DNA of 26,463 nucleotides from DASVTR01 sp033855775 (GCA_033855775.1 JAWVFT010000087.1:1-26463); one strand, 5' to 3'; positions 7,079 to 15,056 are shown, numbered from the stretch's first letter. Notes: generated from the letters alone by a model not told the origin. Made by a program: numbers and translations.

Positions 7079-8152
7079 ATGAGGTTGACCACCAGCGGCT
7101 CGCGCCGGACGGCGAGGCCACGTTTTCGGATTCGCTACGCGCTCGTCGCGCTCGGCGCCGCCGTCCTGATTGGCGCCACCGGCTTTCACTTTATAGAGGG
7201 CTGGCCGCTGGCCGACAGCATCTACGCGACGGTGCAGACCGTCACGACCGTCGGCTACGGCGACATCACGCCGCAGACTTTTGCGGGGCGCGTCTTCGCC
7301 AGCTTCTTTATGTTCTTCGGGTTCGGCGTGGTCGCGTATATTCTGACGAGCACGGTGCAATGGATTGTCCAATCGGAGTTGGTCGCCACCTTCGGCGAGC
7401 GTCGTCGCCAGCGTGAAATGAAGAAGCTGCAACAACATTTTATCATCTGCGGGGCGGGCCGCGTCGGCTCGCGCATCATCCGCGAACTGGAACACGCGCA
7501 CGTTCCCTTCGTCGTCATCGAGACGGACGCCTTGAAGGTGACGGAGTTGATTGAACGCAACGTGCCTGTGCTGGTGCGCGATGCGACGCTCGAAGAGACG
7601 CTGCATGACGCGGGGGTCGAGCGGGCGCGCGGCCTCGCCGCCTGTTTGCCGGACGACGCCGACAACGTTTACGTCGTCCTGACGGCCCGCGATTTGAACC
7701 ACGAACTCTACATCGTCGCCCGCGCCGTCGAAGAGCAGGCCGAAGCCAAGTTGATACGCGCGGGCGCCAACCGCGTCGTCGCGCCGACCATCATCGGCAG
7801 CCACCGCATGGCGCAGGCTTTGATTAAGCCCGCGGTCGCGGATTTCATGGACTCGTTCACCGGCGACAATCTGGATTTGAGATTTGAGCAACTCGAAGTC
7901 GCGCCCGCATCGCCCTACGCCGGAAAGCCTCTGCGCTCGACCAACATTCGCTCGGAACTCAACATCGTCATCGTCGCCATCCGGCGGCGCGAAGGCGCCA
8001 TGGAAATCAATCCTTCCGGCGACGCTCTCATCGAAGCGGGCGATATTCTCGTCGCCATCGGGCGCACGGACGCGCTCATTGAATTTAACGACTTCGTGCT
8101 CGGAATAACGAGTCGAAAGTCTAAAGTCCAAAGTCCAAAGTCTGAACATTGA
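7079..8152 (+). CDS. Potassium channel with cytoplasmic RCK (TrkA-N/TrkA-C) domain
   Basis: 357 residues, MthK/Kch-like. Two membrane helices (about 19-38 and 70-95) flank a pore loop with the selectivity filter TTVGYGD (56-62), which passes K+. The RCK domain follows: a Rossmann fold opening with CGAGRVG (124-130), then VIETD, which binds the nucleotide ribose in this family. A TrkA-C domain (about 260-340) would sense ligand. The start is the first ATG before the basic N-terminus, with GGTGAGAG upstream. The last ten or so residues (KSKVQSPKS...) are translated from an AAAGTCC heptad repeat, so the C-terminal tail is repeat-derived. No partner KtrB/TrkH-type gene is nearby, which fits a self-contained channel. 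Confidence 0.93.
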   Translation: MRLTTSGSRRTARPRFRIRYALVALGAAVLIGATGFHFIEGWPLADSIYATVQTVTTVGYGDITPQTFAGRVFASFFMFFGFGVVAYILTSTVQWIVQSELVATFGERRRQREMKKLQQHFIICGAGRVGSRIIRELEHAHVPFVVIETDALKVTELIERNVPVLVRDATLEETLHDAGVERARGLAACLPDDADNVYVVLTARDLNHELYIVARAVEEQAEAKLIRAGANRVVAPTIIGSHRMAQALIKPAVADFMDSFTGDNLDLRFEQLEVAPASPYAGKPLRSTNIRSELNIVIVAIRRREGAMEINPSGDALIEAGDILVAIGRTDALIEFNDFVLGITSRKSKVQSPKSEH

Positions 8153-8202
8153 AGGCAGACATCAAGGAGCGCGGCTTTCCAACTTTGGACTTTGGACTTT
8201 GA
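8116..8202. repeat. Inverted AAAGTCC heptad repeat at the channel/SDR gene boundary
   Basis: Four heptads (AAAGTCT, AAAGTCC, AAAGTCC, AAAGTCT) occupy 8116-8143. The reverse complement returns at 8181-8202. A perfect 19-bp stem pairs 8123-8141 with 8182-8200 across a 40-base loop. The left arm codes for the C-terminus of the channel; the right arm ends about 15 bases before the next gene's TTG start. Confidence 0.9.
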
Positions 8203-8217
8203 ACCTGGAAACTTGAA

Positions 8218-9060
8218 TTGAAAATTATCGTCACAGGCGGCAGCGGTTATCTGGGCTCTCATGTGCGCCGTTTCTTCGGCGCCGACGATTTCTCTCGTCG
8301 CTCGCATCTGGACATCCTCAACCCGCACGATGCGGCCATCATTTCCGATTACGATGTCGTCATACATCTCGCCGCGCACTTGGACAAAGACCCTTCAGCC
8401 GCCGACGCCTGCTTTCGTGTGAACGCCGAAGGCACGCTCAACGTGCTGCGCCACGTGCAGCCGAACGCCGTCTTCATCTACGCTTCGACCAAGGACGTGT
8501 ACGGCGCGCACGCCGAACAGTTTGCCGAAGTCTCCGAGACGTGCAGCACGGAATACTGCAGCCAGTCCGCTCTCGAATGGTCGAAGCTCATGGGCGAGCT
8601 TTACGTTGACTACTACGCGCAGGCGCGCGGCTTTCGCTCCTGCATCTTTCGTCTCTCGAACGTCTACGCGCGCCCGTCCGACGACAACGAGCCGGGGTTC
8701 GTCACTTACTATGTCGAAGCGGTCAAGCGCGGCTGGCCGATTCGCCTGCCGCTCGCGGGCGAGCCAATCAGAGACATCCTGCACGTCGAAGATTTTTCCA
8801 AAGCCTGCCGCGCCTTCATTGATTCGCCGCTCGCGCGCGGGCTCTATAACCTCGGCGGCGGCCCGCATAACTCAAGCTCGCTGCGCGGGCTGGCCGAAAC
8901 CATCGGGCGACTGATAGAGCTTGAGCCGGTCTTCGACACAAGCGCAGACTTGCCCGCGCCCGTTCCCGTCAACTACGTCTCAGACCTCGCGCGCGTTCGC
9001 GCCGAACTCGGCTGGCAACCGCTCATCGGCATCGAGGCAGGACTCCGCAGTCTGCTCTGA
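8218..9060 (+). CDS. NAD-dependent epimerase/dehydratase (extended SDR) lacking the catalytic Tyr
   Basis: 280 residues. The N-terminal TGGSGYLGSH (residues 6-15) is the extended-SDR dinucleotide motif, followed by DVVIHLAA and ASTKDVYG. The usual YxxxK is altered: the motif SALEWSKLMGE has the Lys at 123, but residue 119, four before it, is Leu (CTC), so the proton-donor Tyr is missing. The C-terminal sugar-binding half has RDILHVEDF and YNLGGG as in nucleotide-sugar epimerases. The start is a TTG; no ATG is available before the glycine motif. It opens the heptose/LPS gene run, so a nucleotide-sugar substrate is likely, but the reaction cannot be told. It is not a normal HldD. Confidence 0.85.
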   Translation: MKIIVTGGSGYLGSHVRRFFGADDFSRRSHLDILNPHDAAIISDYDVVIHLAAHLDKDPSAADACFRVNAEGTLNVLRHVQPNAVFIYASTKDVYGAHAEQFAEVSETCSTEYCSQSALEWSKLMGELYVDYYAQARGFRSCIFRLSNVYARPSDDNEPGFVTYYVEAVKRGWPIRLPLAGEPIRDILHVEDFSKACRAFIDSPLARGLYNLGGGPHNSSSLRGLAETIGRLIELEPVFDTSADLPAPVPVNYVSDLARVRAELGWQPLIGIEAGLRSLL

Positions 9061-9113
9061 GGCCGCGCCTCCGGGCTTAAGAAAGCTTTGCTGTTAAGGT
9101 TATATTTGAAGCG

Positions 9114-10208
9114 ATGGCAAGAGAGCGTTTGCTACAGGCAGAGAAGATTCGGCGCATCGTCGTGCGCGGGACAAACTGGGTCGGTGATGCTGTGATGACC
9201 GTCCCGGCGTTGCGCGCTCTGCGCGGCTTGCTGCCCCAAGCGCACATCACGCTCGCCACGCGCCCCCGGACCGAAGGCTTGTTCGCCGGCGCAGACTTTA
9301 TCGACGACCTTTTATTATATGAACGGCCCGCGCGCGACCTGCGCGCAGTCTACAGACAGATGAGAGAATGGCGACACAGGCGTTTCGATTTGGCGCTGCT
9401 CTTTCAGAACGCTTTCGAGGCCGCGGTTATCGCTGCCGGGGCGCGCGTTCCCTTGCGCCTGGGCTATGCCACGGATAATCGCCGCGCGCTGCTCACGCAC
9501 CCTTTGCCCTTGCCCGGTTGGAGAAGCGAGCGGCACGAAGTCTTCTACTATCTCAACATCGTGGCCGAACTCGAACGACTGCTCGGCGGCGCAACCAACG
9601 TCTTGAGACAAGAGCCGGCTTACGCGCTCAACGTCTCGCCGCAGAGACAGGCGCAAGCGCGAAAGCTTCTGCACGCGAAGGGCGCGCAAGGGTCGCGCAG
9701 GCTCGTCGCACTTTGTCCCGGCTCGACCAACAGCCGCGCCAAACGCTGGCCCGCCGCAGCCTACGCCGCGCTGGCCGACAAGTTTATCGAAGAGGCGGGC
9801 GCGGATGTCTTGCTCGTCGGCGCGGCGGACGAGTTGGCAGTCTCGCTTGAGGTGAAAGCTTTAATGCGCGGGCGGCCTTTGATGTTGACGGGCGAGACGA
9901 ATCTCTCGGAGGCCGTCGCGGTTTTAAGTCTGGCAGACGCGCTCGTCACCAACGACACTGGCCCGGCGCACATCGCCGCAGCACTTGAGCGTCCCACGCT
10001 CGTCATCTTCGGCCCGACAGACCCGCGCACGACGCGCCCCTTCGCCAGCGCGGCGGAGATTATTCGTCGCCCGCCGGATTGCGCGCCCTGCATGCTGCGC
10101 GATTGCCCGATTGACCATCGCTGCATGACCAGTATCACGCCGGAGGAAGTCTTCAAGCGAGCCTGCGCTTTGATGGAGCGCGCCGCAGTCGCGGAGGCGC
10201 GAGCATGA
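9114..10208 (+). CDS. waaF: ADP-heptose:LPS heptosyltransferase II (GT9)
   Basis: 364 residues, the usual size. It transfers L,D-heptose from ADP-heptose to the first heptose of the LPS inner core at the inner face of the membrane. The N-terminus has IVVRGTNWVGDAVMTVPALR (about 15-34), the GT9 opening. The C-terminal Rossmann half has NDTGPAHIAAA (280-290) and IFGPTDPRTTRP (298-309). A cysteine cluster at 323, 326, 331 and 337 in CAPCMLRDCPIDHRCM is characteristic of WaaF. The ATG at 9114 is preceded by only a weak ribosome-binding site. The stop overlaps the start of gmhB by four bases (ATGA), indicating translational coupling. Confidence 0.93.
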   Translation: MARERLLQAEKIRRIVVRGTNWVGDAVMTVPALRALRGLLPQAHITLATRPRTEGLFAGADFIDDLLLYERPARDLRAVYRQMREWRHRRFDLALLFQNAFEAAVIAAGARVPLRLGYATDNRRALLTHPLPLPGWRSERHEVFYYLNIVAELERLLGGATNVLRQEPAYALNVSPQRQAQARKLLHAKGAQGSRRLVALCPGSTNSRAKRWPAAAYAALADKFIEEAGADVLLVGAADELAVSLEVKALMRGRPLMLTGETNLSEAVAVLSLADALVTNDTGPAHIAAALERPTLVIFGPTDPRTTRPFASAAEIIRRPPDCAPCMLRDCPIDHRCMTSITPEEVFKRACALMERAAVAEARA

Positions 10209-10774
10209 AGCGGCGCGCGGTCTTCATGGATAGGGACGGGACGATTTCGGAGGAAGTCGGCTACGTCAATCACACGGCGCGTTATCGTGTCTTCCCTTAT
10301 TCGGCTGAAGCCGTGCGGCTGCTCAACGAAGCGGGCTGGCTGGCGATTCTCGTGACGAATCAAGCGGGCGTCGCGCGCGGCTATTTCACGGAAGAGTTAA
10401 TCGGCTCCGTCCACGCGGTTCTACAGAGCGAACTGGAAAAGCAGGGCGCGCGGCTCGACGCCATTTACTATTGCGCGCATCATCCGTCCGTCGGCGAGCC
10501 GCCCTATCGCTTCGATTGCGATTGCCGCAAACCGAAGCCCGGATTGATTACACGCGCCGCCGCCGATTTCGAGATTGACCTCGCGGAAAGCTGGATGGTC
10601 GGCGACCGCTACAGCGACATCCAACTGGCGCGCAACGCGGGCGTTCGCCCCGCCTTCGTCCTCAGCGGCTACGGGCGCGGCGAATGGGAATACCAGCGCG
10701 CTAACTGGCAACACGAACCCGACATCATCGCGGAAGATTTGCTGGAAGCAGTCAGAAAGATAATAAAGCAGTGA
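10205..10774 (+). CDS. gmhB: D-glycero-beta-D-manno-heptose 1,7-bisphosphate 7-phosphatase
   Basis: 189 residues, typical for GmhB. It removes the 7-phosphate from heptose 1,7-bisphosphate in the ADP-heptose pathway, in the cytoplasm. The HAD motif I is MDRDGT with D9 and D11; motif II is in LVTNQAGVARG; GDRYSD (133-138) is the acidic motif. The structural zinc site is C90, H92, C105, C107 in CAHHP...CDCRKP, which separates GmhB from other histidinol-phosphatase-like HAD proteins. The start overlaps waaF. The TGA stop lies inside the left arm of a 33-bp inverted repeat. Confidence 0.94.
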   Translation: MKRRAVFMDRDGTISEEVGYVNHTARYRVFPYSAEAVRLLNEAGWLAILVTNQAGVARGYFTEELIGSVHAVLQSELEKQGARLDAIYYCAHHPSVGEPPYRFDCDCRKPKPGLITRAAADFEIDLAESWMVGDRYSDIQLARNAGVRPAFVLSGYGRGEWEYQRANWQHEPDIIAEDLLEAVRKIIKQ

Positions 10775-10849
10775 CGAGTGATGAGCAGCAAGTGACGAGC
10801 AAGAGATAGCCTTTAACTCGTCACTTGCTGCTCGTCACTCGTCACTGCT
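10767..10849. repeat. 33-bp near-perfect inverted repeat built of GTGACGA heptads
   Basis: Positions 10767-10799 are the reverse complement of 10817-10849 at 32 of 33 positions. The one exception would be a G-U pair in RNA. The loop is 17 bases (10800-10816). The left arm carries the gmhB stop and the right arm ends just before the ribosome-binding site of rfaE1. In mRNA it would form a very stable hairpin between two genes of one pathway. It lacks a following T-run, so it is not a standard terminator; attenuation, processing or message protection are possible roles. Confidence 0.92.
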
Positions 10850-10866
10850 CTCCAAAGGAGAGCGAT

Positions 10867-11892
10867 TTGAGCGTTGAGCAGACAGCGCAGCAAGAGCGTT
10901 TGACGGCGGCGGTGCGTCTTTTTCCGCAGCGGAAGATTGTGGTGGTTGGAGACCTTGTGGCCGACCAATTTTTGTACGGGCAGATAAGCCGCGTCTCGCG
11001 TGAAGCGCCTGTGCTGATTCTGCGCTACGAGCGAACGGAGACGACGCCGGGCGGCGCGGCCAACTGCGCCGTCAATCTCGCCGCGCTCGACGGGCGCGCG
11101 TCGCTCGTCGGCTTCGTCGGCGACGACGAGGCGGGCGCGGCCCTGCTCGATAAACTGTGCGCCGCGTCGGTCAACTGCGACGGCATCATCAAGATTCCAC
11201 AGCGACGCACGACGACGAAGGTGCGCATCCTCGCGGGGCAACTCCATTCAACGCGCCAGCAGGTCATCCGCATTGACTACGAAAACGAAGCGGCGGTTGA
11301 AAGCGCTTTGCGCGACGAGTTGCGCGAGCGGCTGCGCGCTGAGATGGCGACAGCCGACGCCGTTATCATCTCGGATTACAACTACGGCGTGGCCGACGAC
11401 GAGATGGTCGCGCGCTTGCGCGAGGCGGCTGAGGCGCGCTCGCTGCCCGTGCTCGTTGACTCGCGCTTTCATCTCTCGCGCTTTCCCGGCTTCACTTCGG
11501 CCACGCCCAACGAAGATGAGGTCGAACAGCTTCTCGAACGAAAGTTGACGGACACGGCGGAGGTCACAGCCGCCGGACTCGAACTGCGCGAACGGCTCGG
11601 CTATCAATCATTGCTCGTCACGCGCGGCAGCCACGGAATGATGCTCGTTGAACGAGACGCAGAGCCTTTGAGCATCCCTGCGGTCGGGGCGCGCGAAGCC
11701 GTTGACGTGACGGGCGCGGGCGATACCGTAATAGCGACCTACACGCTCGCTCTTGCTTCCGGCGCGGCGGTCGCAGACGCCGCGCAGTTGGCCAACCACG
11801 CGGGCGGCCTCGTCGTCATGAAACGCGGCACGGCCTCCATCAACCGGCAGGAACTTCTCTCTTCCGTCCTCCGTTGGGGCGAGAAGAATTAA
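10867..11892 (+). CDS. rfaE1: D-glycero-beta-D-manno-heptose-7-phosphate kinase (HldE N-terminal part as separate protein)
   Basis: 341 residues. The TTG start at 10867 is chosen because AAAGGAGAG (10854-10862) stands just upstream; an in-frame ATG at 10825 lies inside the inverted repeat and would add repeat-coded residues. It is a PfkB/ribokinase fold enzyme making heptose 1,7-bisphosphate. Motifs: GGAANCAVNLAAL (from residue 62) and DVTGAGDT (280-287) with the catalytic Asp near 286. In E. coli this kinase is fused to the adenylyltransferase in HldE; here the partner is a separate downstream gene. Its product is the substrate of GmhB, encoded just upstream. Confidence 0.93.
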   Translation: MSVEQTAQQERLTAAVRLFPQRKIVVVGDLVADQFLYGQISRVSREAPVLILRYERTETTPGGAANCAVNLAALDGRASLVGFVGDDEAGAALLDKLCAASVNCDGIIKIPQRRTTTKVRILAGQLHSTRQQVIRIDYENEAAVESALRDELRERLRAEMATADAVIISDYNYGVADDEMVARLREAAEARSLPVLVDSRFHLSRFPGFTSATPNEDEVEQLLERKLTDTAEVTAAGLELRERLGYQSLLVTRGSHGMMLVERDAEPLSIPAVGAREAVDVTGAGDTVIATYTLALASGAAVADAAQLANHAGGLVVMKRGTASINRQELLSSVLRWGEKN

Positions 11893-11930
11893 GCGCGACT
11901 CAAGGTCAGCAACTCTCCCTTTGTGCTTCG

Positions 11931-12440
11931 ATGACGACGAGCGACGAACAAAACAGAAATCTGGCGGCGGAGCGTATCCTTGAGCGCAACCGCCTGATTG
12001 CGCGCGTGGCGATTGCCCGCAAACACGGAGCGCGCATCGTGCTCGCCAACGGCTGCTTCGACATCCTGCACGTCGGTCACATTCGTTATCTGGAAGAGGC
12101 GCGCTCGCTCGGCGACGTGCTGGTCGTCGCCATCAACGCCGACGAGCAAGTGCGCGCACTGAAGGGCGAGGGGCGTCCGCTCGTCCCCGCACGCGAGCGA
12201 GCGGAAATAATCGCCGCGCTGCGCCCCGTCGATTTCGTCACCATCTTTCCCGAACCGACCGTCGAGACGCTCTTGCGCGCCATTCGTCCCGACATCCACG
12301 CCAAAGGCACGGACTACACCGCCGAAACCGTTCCCGAACGAGATGTGGTACGCTCTTACGGCGGGCGCGTCATGATTGTCGGCGACCCGAAAGAGCATTC
12401 GTCAACGGAAATGATAAAGAAAGTAACAAGTGACGAGTAA
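11931..12440 (+). CDS. rfaE2: D-glycero-beta-D-manno-heptose 1-phosphate adenylyltransferase (HldE C-terminal part)
   Basis: 169 residues. It transfers AMP from ATP to heptose 1-phosphate, the step that makes ADP-heptose. The cytidylyltransferase-like signature LANGCFDILHVGHIRYL (38-54) holds the HxGH motif (47-50); STEMI near the C-terminus matches the ISSTKII-type motif. The ATG at 11931 is preferred; a TTG at 11874 would overlap rfaE1. No clear ribosome-binding site is visible. The last residues (VTSDE) are coded by the GTGACGA-type repeat that follows. It completes the kinase/phosphatase/adenylyltransferase set; gmhA and hldD are not in the window. Confidence 0.93.
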   Translation: MTTSDEQNRNLAAERILERNRLIARVAIARKHGARIVLANGCFDILHVGHIRYLEEARSLGDVLVVAINADEQVRALKGEGRPLVPARERAEIIAALRPVDFVTIFPEPTVETLLRAIRPDIHAKGTDYTAETVPERDVVRSYGGRVMIVGDPKEHSSTEMIKKVTSDE

Positions 12441-12545
12441 CGAGTGGCGAGTTAAAACCAACTGACGAGTTAAAAAAACGGCTGCTGACTTTCGCCAGCG
12501 GTCTTCCTGTTCCGGCTCGTCACTTGTCACTCGTCACTTGTCACT
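12423..12545. repeat. Imperfect inverted GTGACGA heptad repeat between rfaE2 and the waaC-like gene
   Basis: The left arm has four heptads at 12423-12450 (GTAACAA, GTGACGA, GTAACGA, GTGGCGA). The right arm is at 12516-12545 in reverse orientation. The two pair over about 30 bp with a few mismatches across a ~66-base loop. The right arm runs into TGTTTTTATG, the start of the next gene, repeating the junction seen before the PBP gene. The left arm holds the rfaE2 stop codon. Confidence 0.85.
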
Positions 12546-12551
12546 GTTTTT

Positions 12552-13628
12552 ATGCGGATACTAATCGTCAAATTGGGGAGCATTGGCGACATCGTTCACA
12601 CTTTGCCTGCGCTGGCGGCGATGCGCCGTGCGTTGCCGGGGGCGGAAATCTCCTGGGTCGTCGAAAGAAGGTCTGCGGAAATTCTGAGAGACAACCAGAT
12701 TATAAATCGTCTCATCGAAGTCGACACGAAGGCTCTGAGGCGCTGGCCGGTGTCTGGGGAGACGCTGTTGGCAACGCGCCATCAGTTACGTCGGCTACGC
12801 GCCTCATCCTTCGATGTCGCGCTCGATTTTCAAGGCTTAATCAAATCCGCATTCATCGCTCGCCTCTCAGGAGCGCGCCGCCGCTACGGCTTTGCGCCGC
12901 AAGCGCTGCGCGAACCGGCGAGCCGTTTCCTGTTGTCCAGAACCATCAACGTCCCCTTGCGCTCGCACGTCATCGTCAAGAACCTGACGCTCGCCCGCGA
13001 CGCCCTGAAGATTTCCGTCCCCTCTGACCCGTCCCGTTTTGAGTTTCCCATCAACGTTTCCCGCGCACACGAGATTGAGGCCGAGACGACCGCCGCGGGG
13101 CTTCATGAAAGATTTGCGATTTTGAATCCGGGCGGCGGCTGGCCGACGAAGCTATGGAGCGCCGAACGCTTCGGGCAGTTGGCCGACGAACTGTGGACGC
13201 ATCACAGCCTTTCTTCCATCATCACCCACGGGCCGGGCGAAGCGGAACTGGCCGCGACCGTTCTCAATGCGAGCCGTTCGGGACGAGCGCGCGTGGCGAA
13301 CGTCTCGCTCAAGGGCTTTTACGCTCTGGCCCGTCGAGCTAGGCTTTACGTCGGCGGCGACACGGGGCCGACGCATCTGGCGGTCGCGGCTGGCACGCCC
13401 GTCGCCGGACTCTTCGGCCCGACCGAATGGTGGCGCAACGGCAGCCCGCGCCCCTCGGACATTTGCATCGAGCGCAACGACATCAACTGTCGCACGGATT
13501 GCCATCGCCGCTCCTGCTCGCAGTGGATTTGCATGGACATCTCCGTCGAGCAAACGCTTTACTTCATCGGCGAGCGGCTGCGGCAAGCCGGACAAGTCGC
13601 GGCGACGGAGGCCGGCACGTTTGCGTAG
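12552..13628 (+). CDS. waaC: LPS heptosyltransferase I-like glycosyltransferase (GT9)
   Basis: 358 residues. The N-terminus MRILIVKLGSIGDIVHTLPA is the classic WaaC opening and binds the acceptor side. The C-terminal half has NPGGGWPTKLWSAERF and VGGDTGPTHLAVAAGTPVAGLFG, with the ADP-heptose-contacting GDTGPxH motif. It probably adds the first heptose to the Kdo-lipid A region, the acceptor for WaaF. A Cys-rich segment near residues 312-326 (CRTDCHRRSCSQWIC) is conserved in style with many GT9 enzymes. The start is the ATG right after the heptad repeat; no ribosome-binding site is seen. WaaC and the related WaaQ are hard to separate by eye; position and N-terminus favour WaaC. Confidence 0.85.
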   Translation: MRILIVKLGSIGDIVHTLPALAAMRRALPGAEISWVVERRSAEILRDNQIINRLIEVDTKALRRWPVSGETLLATRHQLRRLRASSFDVALDFQGLIKSAFIARLSGARRRYGFAPQALREPASRFLLSRTINVPLRSHVIVKNLTLARDALKISVPSDPSRFEFPINVSRAHEIEAETTAAGLHERFAILNPGGGWPTKLWSAERFGQLADELWTHHSLSSIITHGPGEAELAATVLNASRSGRARVANVSLKGFYALARRARLYVGGDTGPTHLAVAAGTPVAGLFGPTEWWRNGSPRPSDICIERNDINCRTDCHRRSCSQWICMDISVEQTLYFIGERLRQAGQVAATEAGTFA

Positions 13629-13641
13629 AGGCGGAACATGG

Positions 13642-14175
13642 ATGCAGCGTTGGCGCGTGCCGCTCGGCTTCGTCTGCGGCGCGCTTTTTATTGTCTTCGC
13701 GCGCCCGCGCCCGCTGACGCTCGCCATCGGCGGCGGCGTCGCACTGCTCGGACTCGCCCTGCGCGCATGGTCTGCCGGGCATATCCGCAAGAACGCGCAA
13801 CTGGCGACCTCCGGCCCGTATGCTTACACGCGCAATCCGCTCTACCTCGGCAGCTTTCTGCTCGGCGTCGGCTTCACCATTGCCTCCGGCCAACCGCTGC
13901 TCGGACTGCTCTTCGCGGCCCTTTTTTTAGGCATCTATTTGCCCGTGATGCGCGTCGAAGCAGCGACCCTCGCGGAGTTGTTCGCGGAGGATTATGCGCT
14001 CTACGCAGAAGCCGTCCCGCTCTTCCTGCCGAGGCTGACGCCTTACAGAGACTCGAAGACGCGCGACACACGTTTTGACGCCAGCCTTTACCTGCGCTAC
14101 AGGGAATACAGAGCGGGACTTGGACTGCTCATCGCTTGGGGCTTGCTGGCCTTGAAAGCTTTTTTCATTCGTTGA
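13642..14175 (+). CDS. ICMT/PEMT-like membrane methyltransferase
   Basis: 177 residues, nearly all hydrophobic: four or five membrane helices. The signature LATSGPYAYTRNPLYLGSF and, later, AEDYALYAEAVPLFLPRL match the isoprenylcysteine carboxyl methyltransferase / phospholipid methyltransferase family, which binds S-adenosylmethionine through the RNPxY and E..Y..Y regions. The ATG at 13642 is used; a reading-frame extension upstream overlaps the waaC-like gene and lacks similarity. The gene begins 13 bases after waaC stops, within the LPS run. The substrate is unknown: a lipid or isoprenoid-type group in the envelope is the reasonable guess. Confidence 0.85.
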   Translation: MQRWRVPLGFVCGALFIVFARPRPLTLAIGGGVALLGLALRAWSAGHIRKNAQLATSGPYAYTRNPLYLGSFLLGVGFTIASGQPLLGLLFAALFLGIYLPVMRVEAATLAELFAEDYALYAEAVPLFLPRLTPYRDSKTRDTRFDASLYLRYREYRAGLGLLIAWGLLALKAFFIR

Positions 14176-14183
14176 TATTCGCC

Positions 14184-15056
14184 ATGCACTACCGCACACG
14201 CCTTTCGCTTTCGGCTCTCCTGCTCTGCGCTCTGGCCTTTGCGAGCGTCCCTGCGCGCTCCCTTCCGCAGCCTGAAGTGAAGCCCGCGGCTGCGCCCTTC
14301 GAGCCGACCGAAGAACTCGTCTACGACGGAGAGTTTACGCGCTCGCTTTTGCGCGGCATCAACGTCGCGGAGTTGCGCTTCACAGTCACGCGCGCTCCCG
14401 CGGCTGCCGCAAGCGCGGCGGCGCAGGACAACAAGCCATCAACGCCCGCGCTGCGCTTCACGCTCGAAGCCTTCACCAAGGGCATCCTGCGCAAGCTCTT
14501 CGGCCTCAACTTTCATCAACGCATCGAATCGACGGTCGAGCCTGCGTCCTTCTCCGTGCTGCAAACCAACAAGATTGACGAGCAGGGCAAACGTCAACGC
14601 ATCAGCGAAGCCGTCTTTGACCGCCAGGCCGGAAAGGTCGTCTGGACTGAGCGCGACCCGAACGACCCCAATCGCCCGCCGCGCGTCGTCACCAACCAAC
14701 TGAGCGGCGCGGTGCAGGACATCGCTTCCGCCTTCTACTTTCTGCGCACGCAACCGCTCGCCCTCGGCCAGAGCTTCGAGATGCTCGTCAGCGATTCGGG
14801 CCAAATCTATCGCACGCCCGTCCGCGTCACCGAAAGAAAAAAGATGAGCACGACGCTCGGCCAGGTCTGGACGCTGCGCGTCGAGCCGGAGATTTTCGGC
14901 GAAGGCCACCTGCTCCGCGGCAAAGGCAAGATGTCCATCTGGTTCACGGACGACGCGCGCCGCGTTCCCGTCAAAGCCCAAATCAACAATGAACTGGGCC
15001 GCCTCGACATCAAGCTCAAGAGCGCGCGGAAGCTCTCCGCGCCCTTAGCTCTTTAA
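14184..15056 (+). CDS. DUF3108-family exported protein
   Basis: 290 residues. The ATG at 14184 gives a clean signal peptide (MHYRTR, then SLSALLLCALAFASVPARS), so the product is periplasmic or outer-membrane associated. The mature part begins with FEPTEELVYDGEF...INVAELRFTV, the DUF3108 pattern, and is rich in beta strands through to WFTDDARRVPVKAQI. The biochemical function of DUF3108 is not known to me. It is 8 bases after the methyltransferase stop, at the end of the heptose/LPS run, suggesting an envelope role. It could also be read with an upstream ATG at 14136, but that would spoil the signal peptide. Confidence 0.85.
   Translation: MHYRTRLSLSALLLCALAFASVPARSLPQPEVKPAAAPFEPTEELVYDGEFTRSLLRGINVAELRFTVTRAPAAAASAAAQDNKPSTPALRFTLEAFTKGILRKLFGLNFHQRIESTVEPASFSVLQTNKIDEQGKRQRISEAVFDRQAGKVVWTERDPNDPNRPPRVVTNQLSGAVQDIASAFYFLRTQPLALGQSFEMLVSDSGQIYRTPVRVTERKKMSTTLGQVWTLRVEPEIFGEGHLLRGKGKMSIWFTDDARRVPVKAQINNELGRLDIKLKSARKLSAPLAL

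Noticed and set aside
7031..8149. 372-codon open frame antisense to the potassium channel gene
   Set aside because: It mirrors the codon pattern of a clear channel/RCK gene, has Arg/Asp-rich unspecific composition and no family resemblance. The same holds for long antisense frames at 5034-5942, 16365-17231 and 20029-21243.
6889..12545. CRISPR array suggested by regularly repeated GTGACGA units
   Set aside because: Units are 7 bp, directly abutting and arranged as inverted arms; there are no spacers of 25-40 bp and no cas genes.
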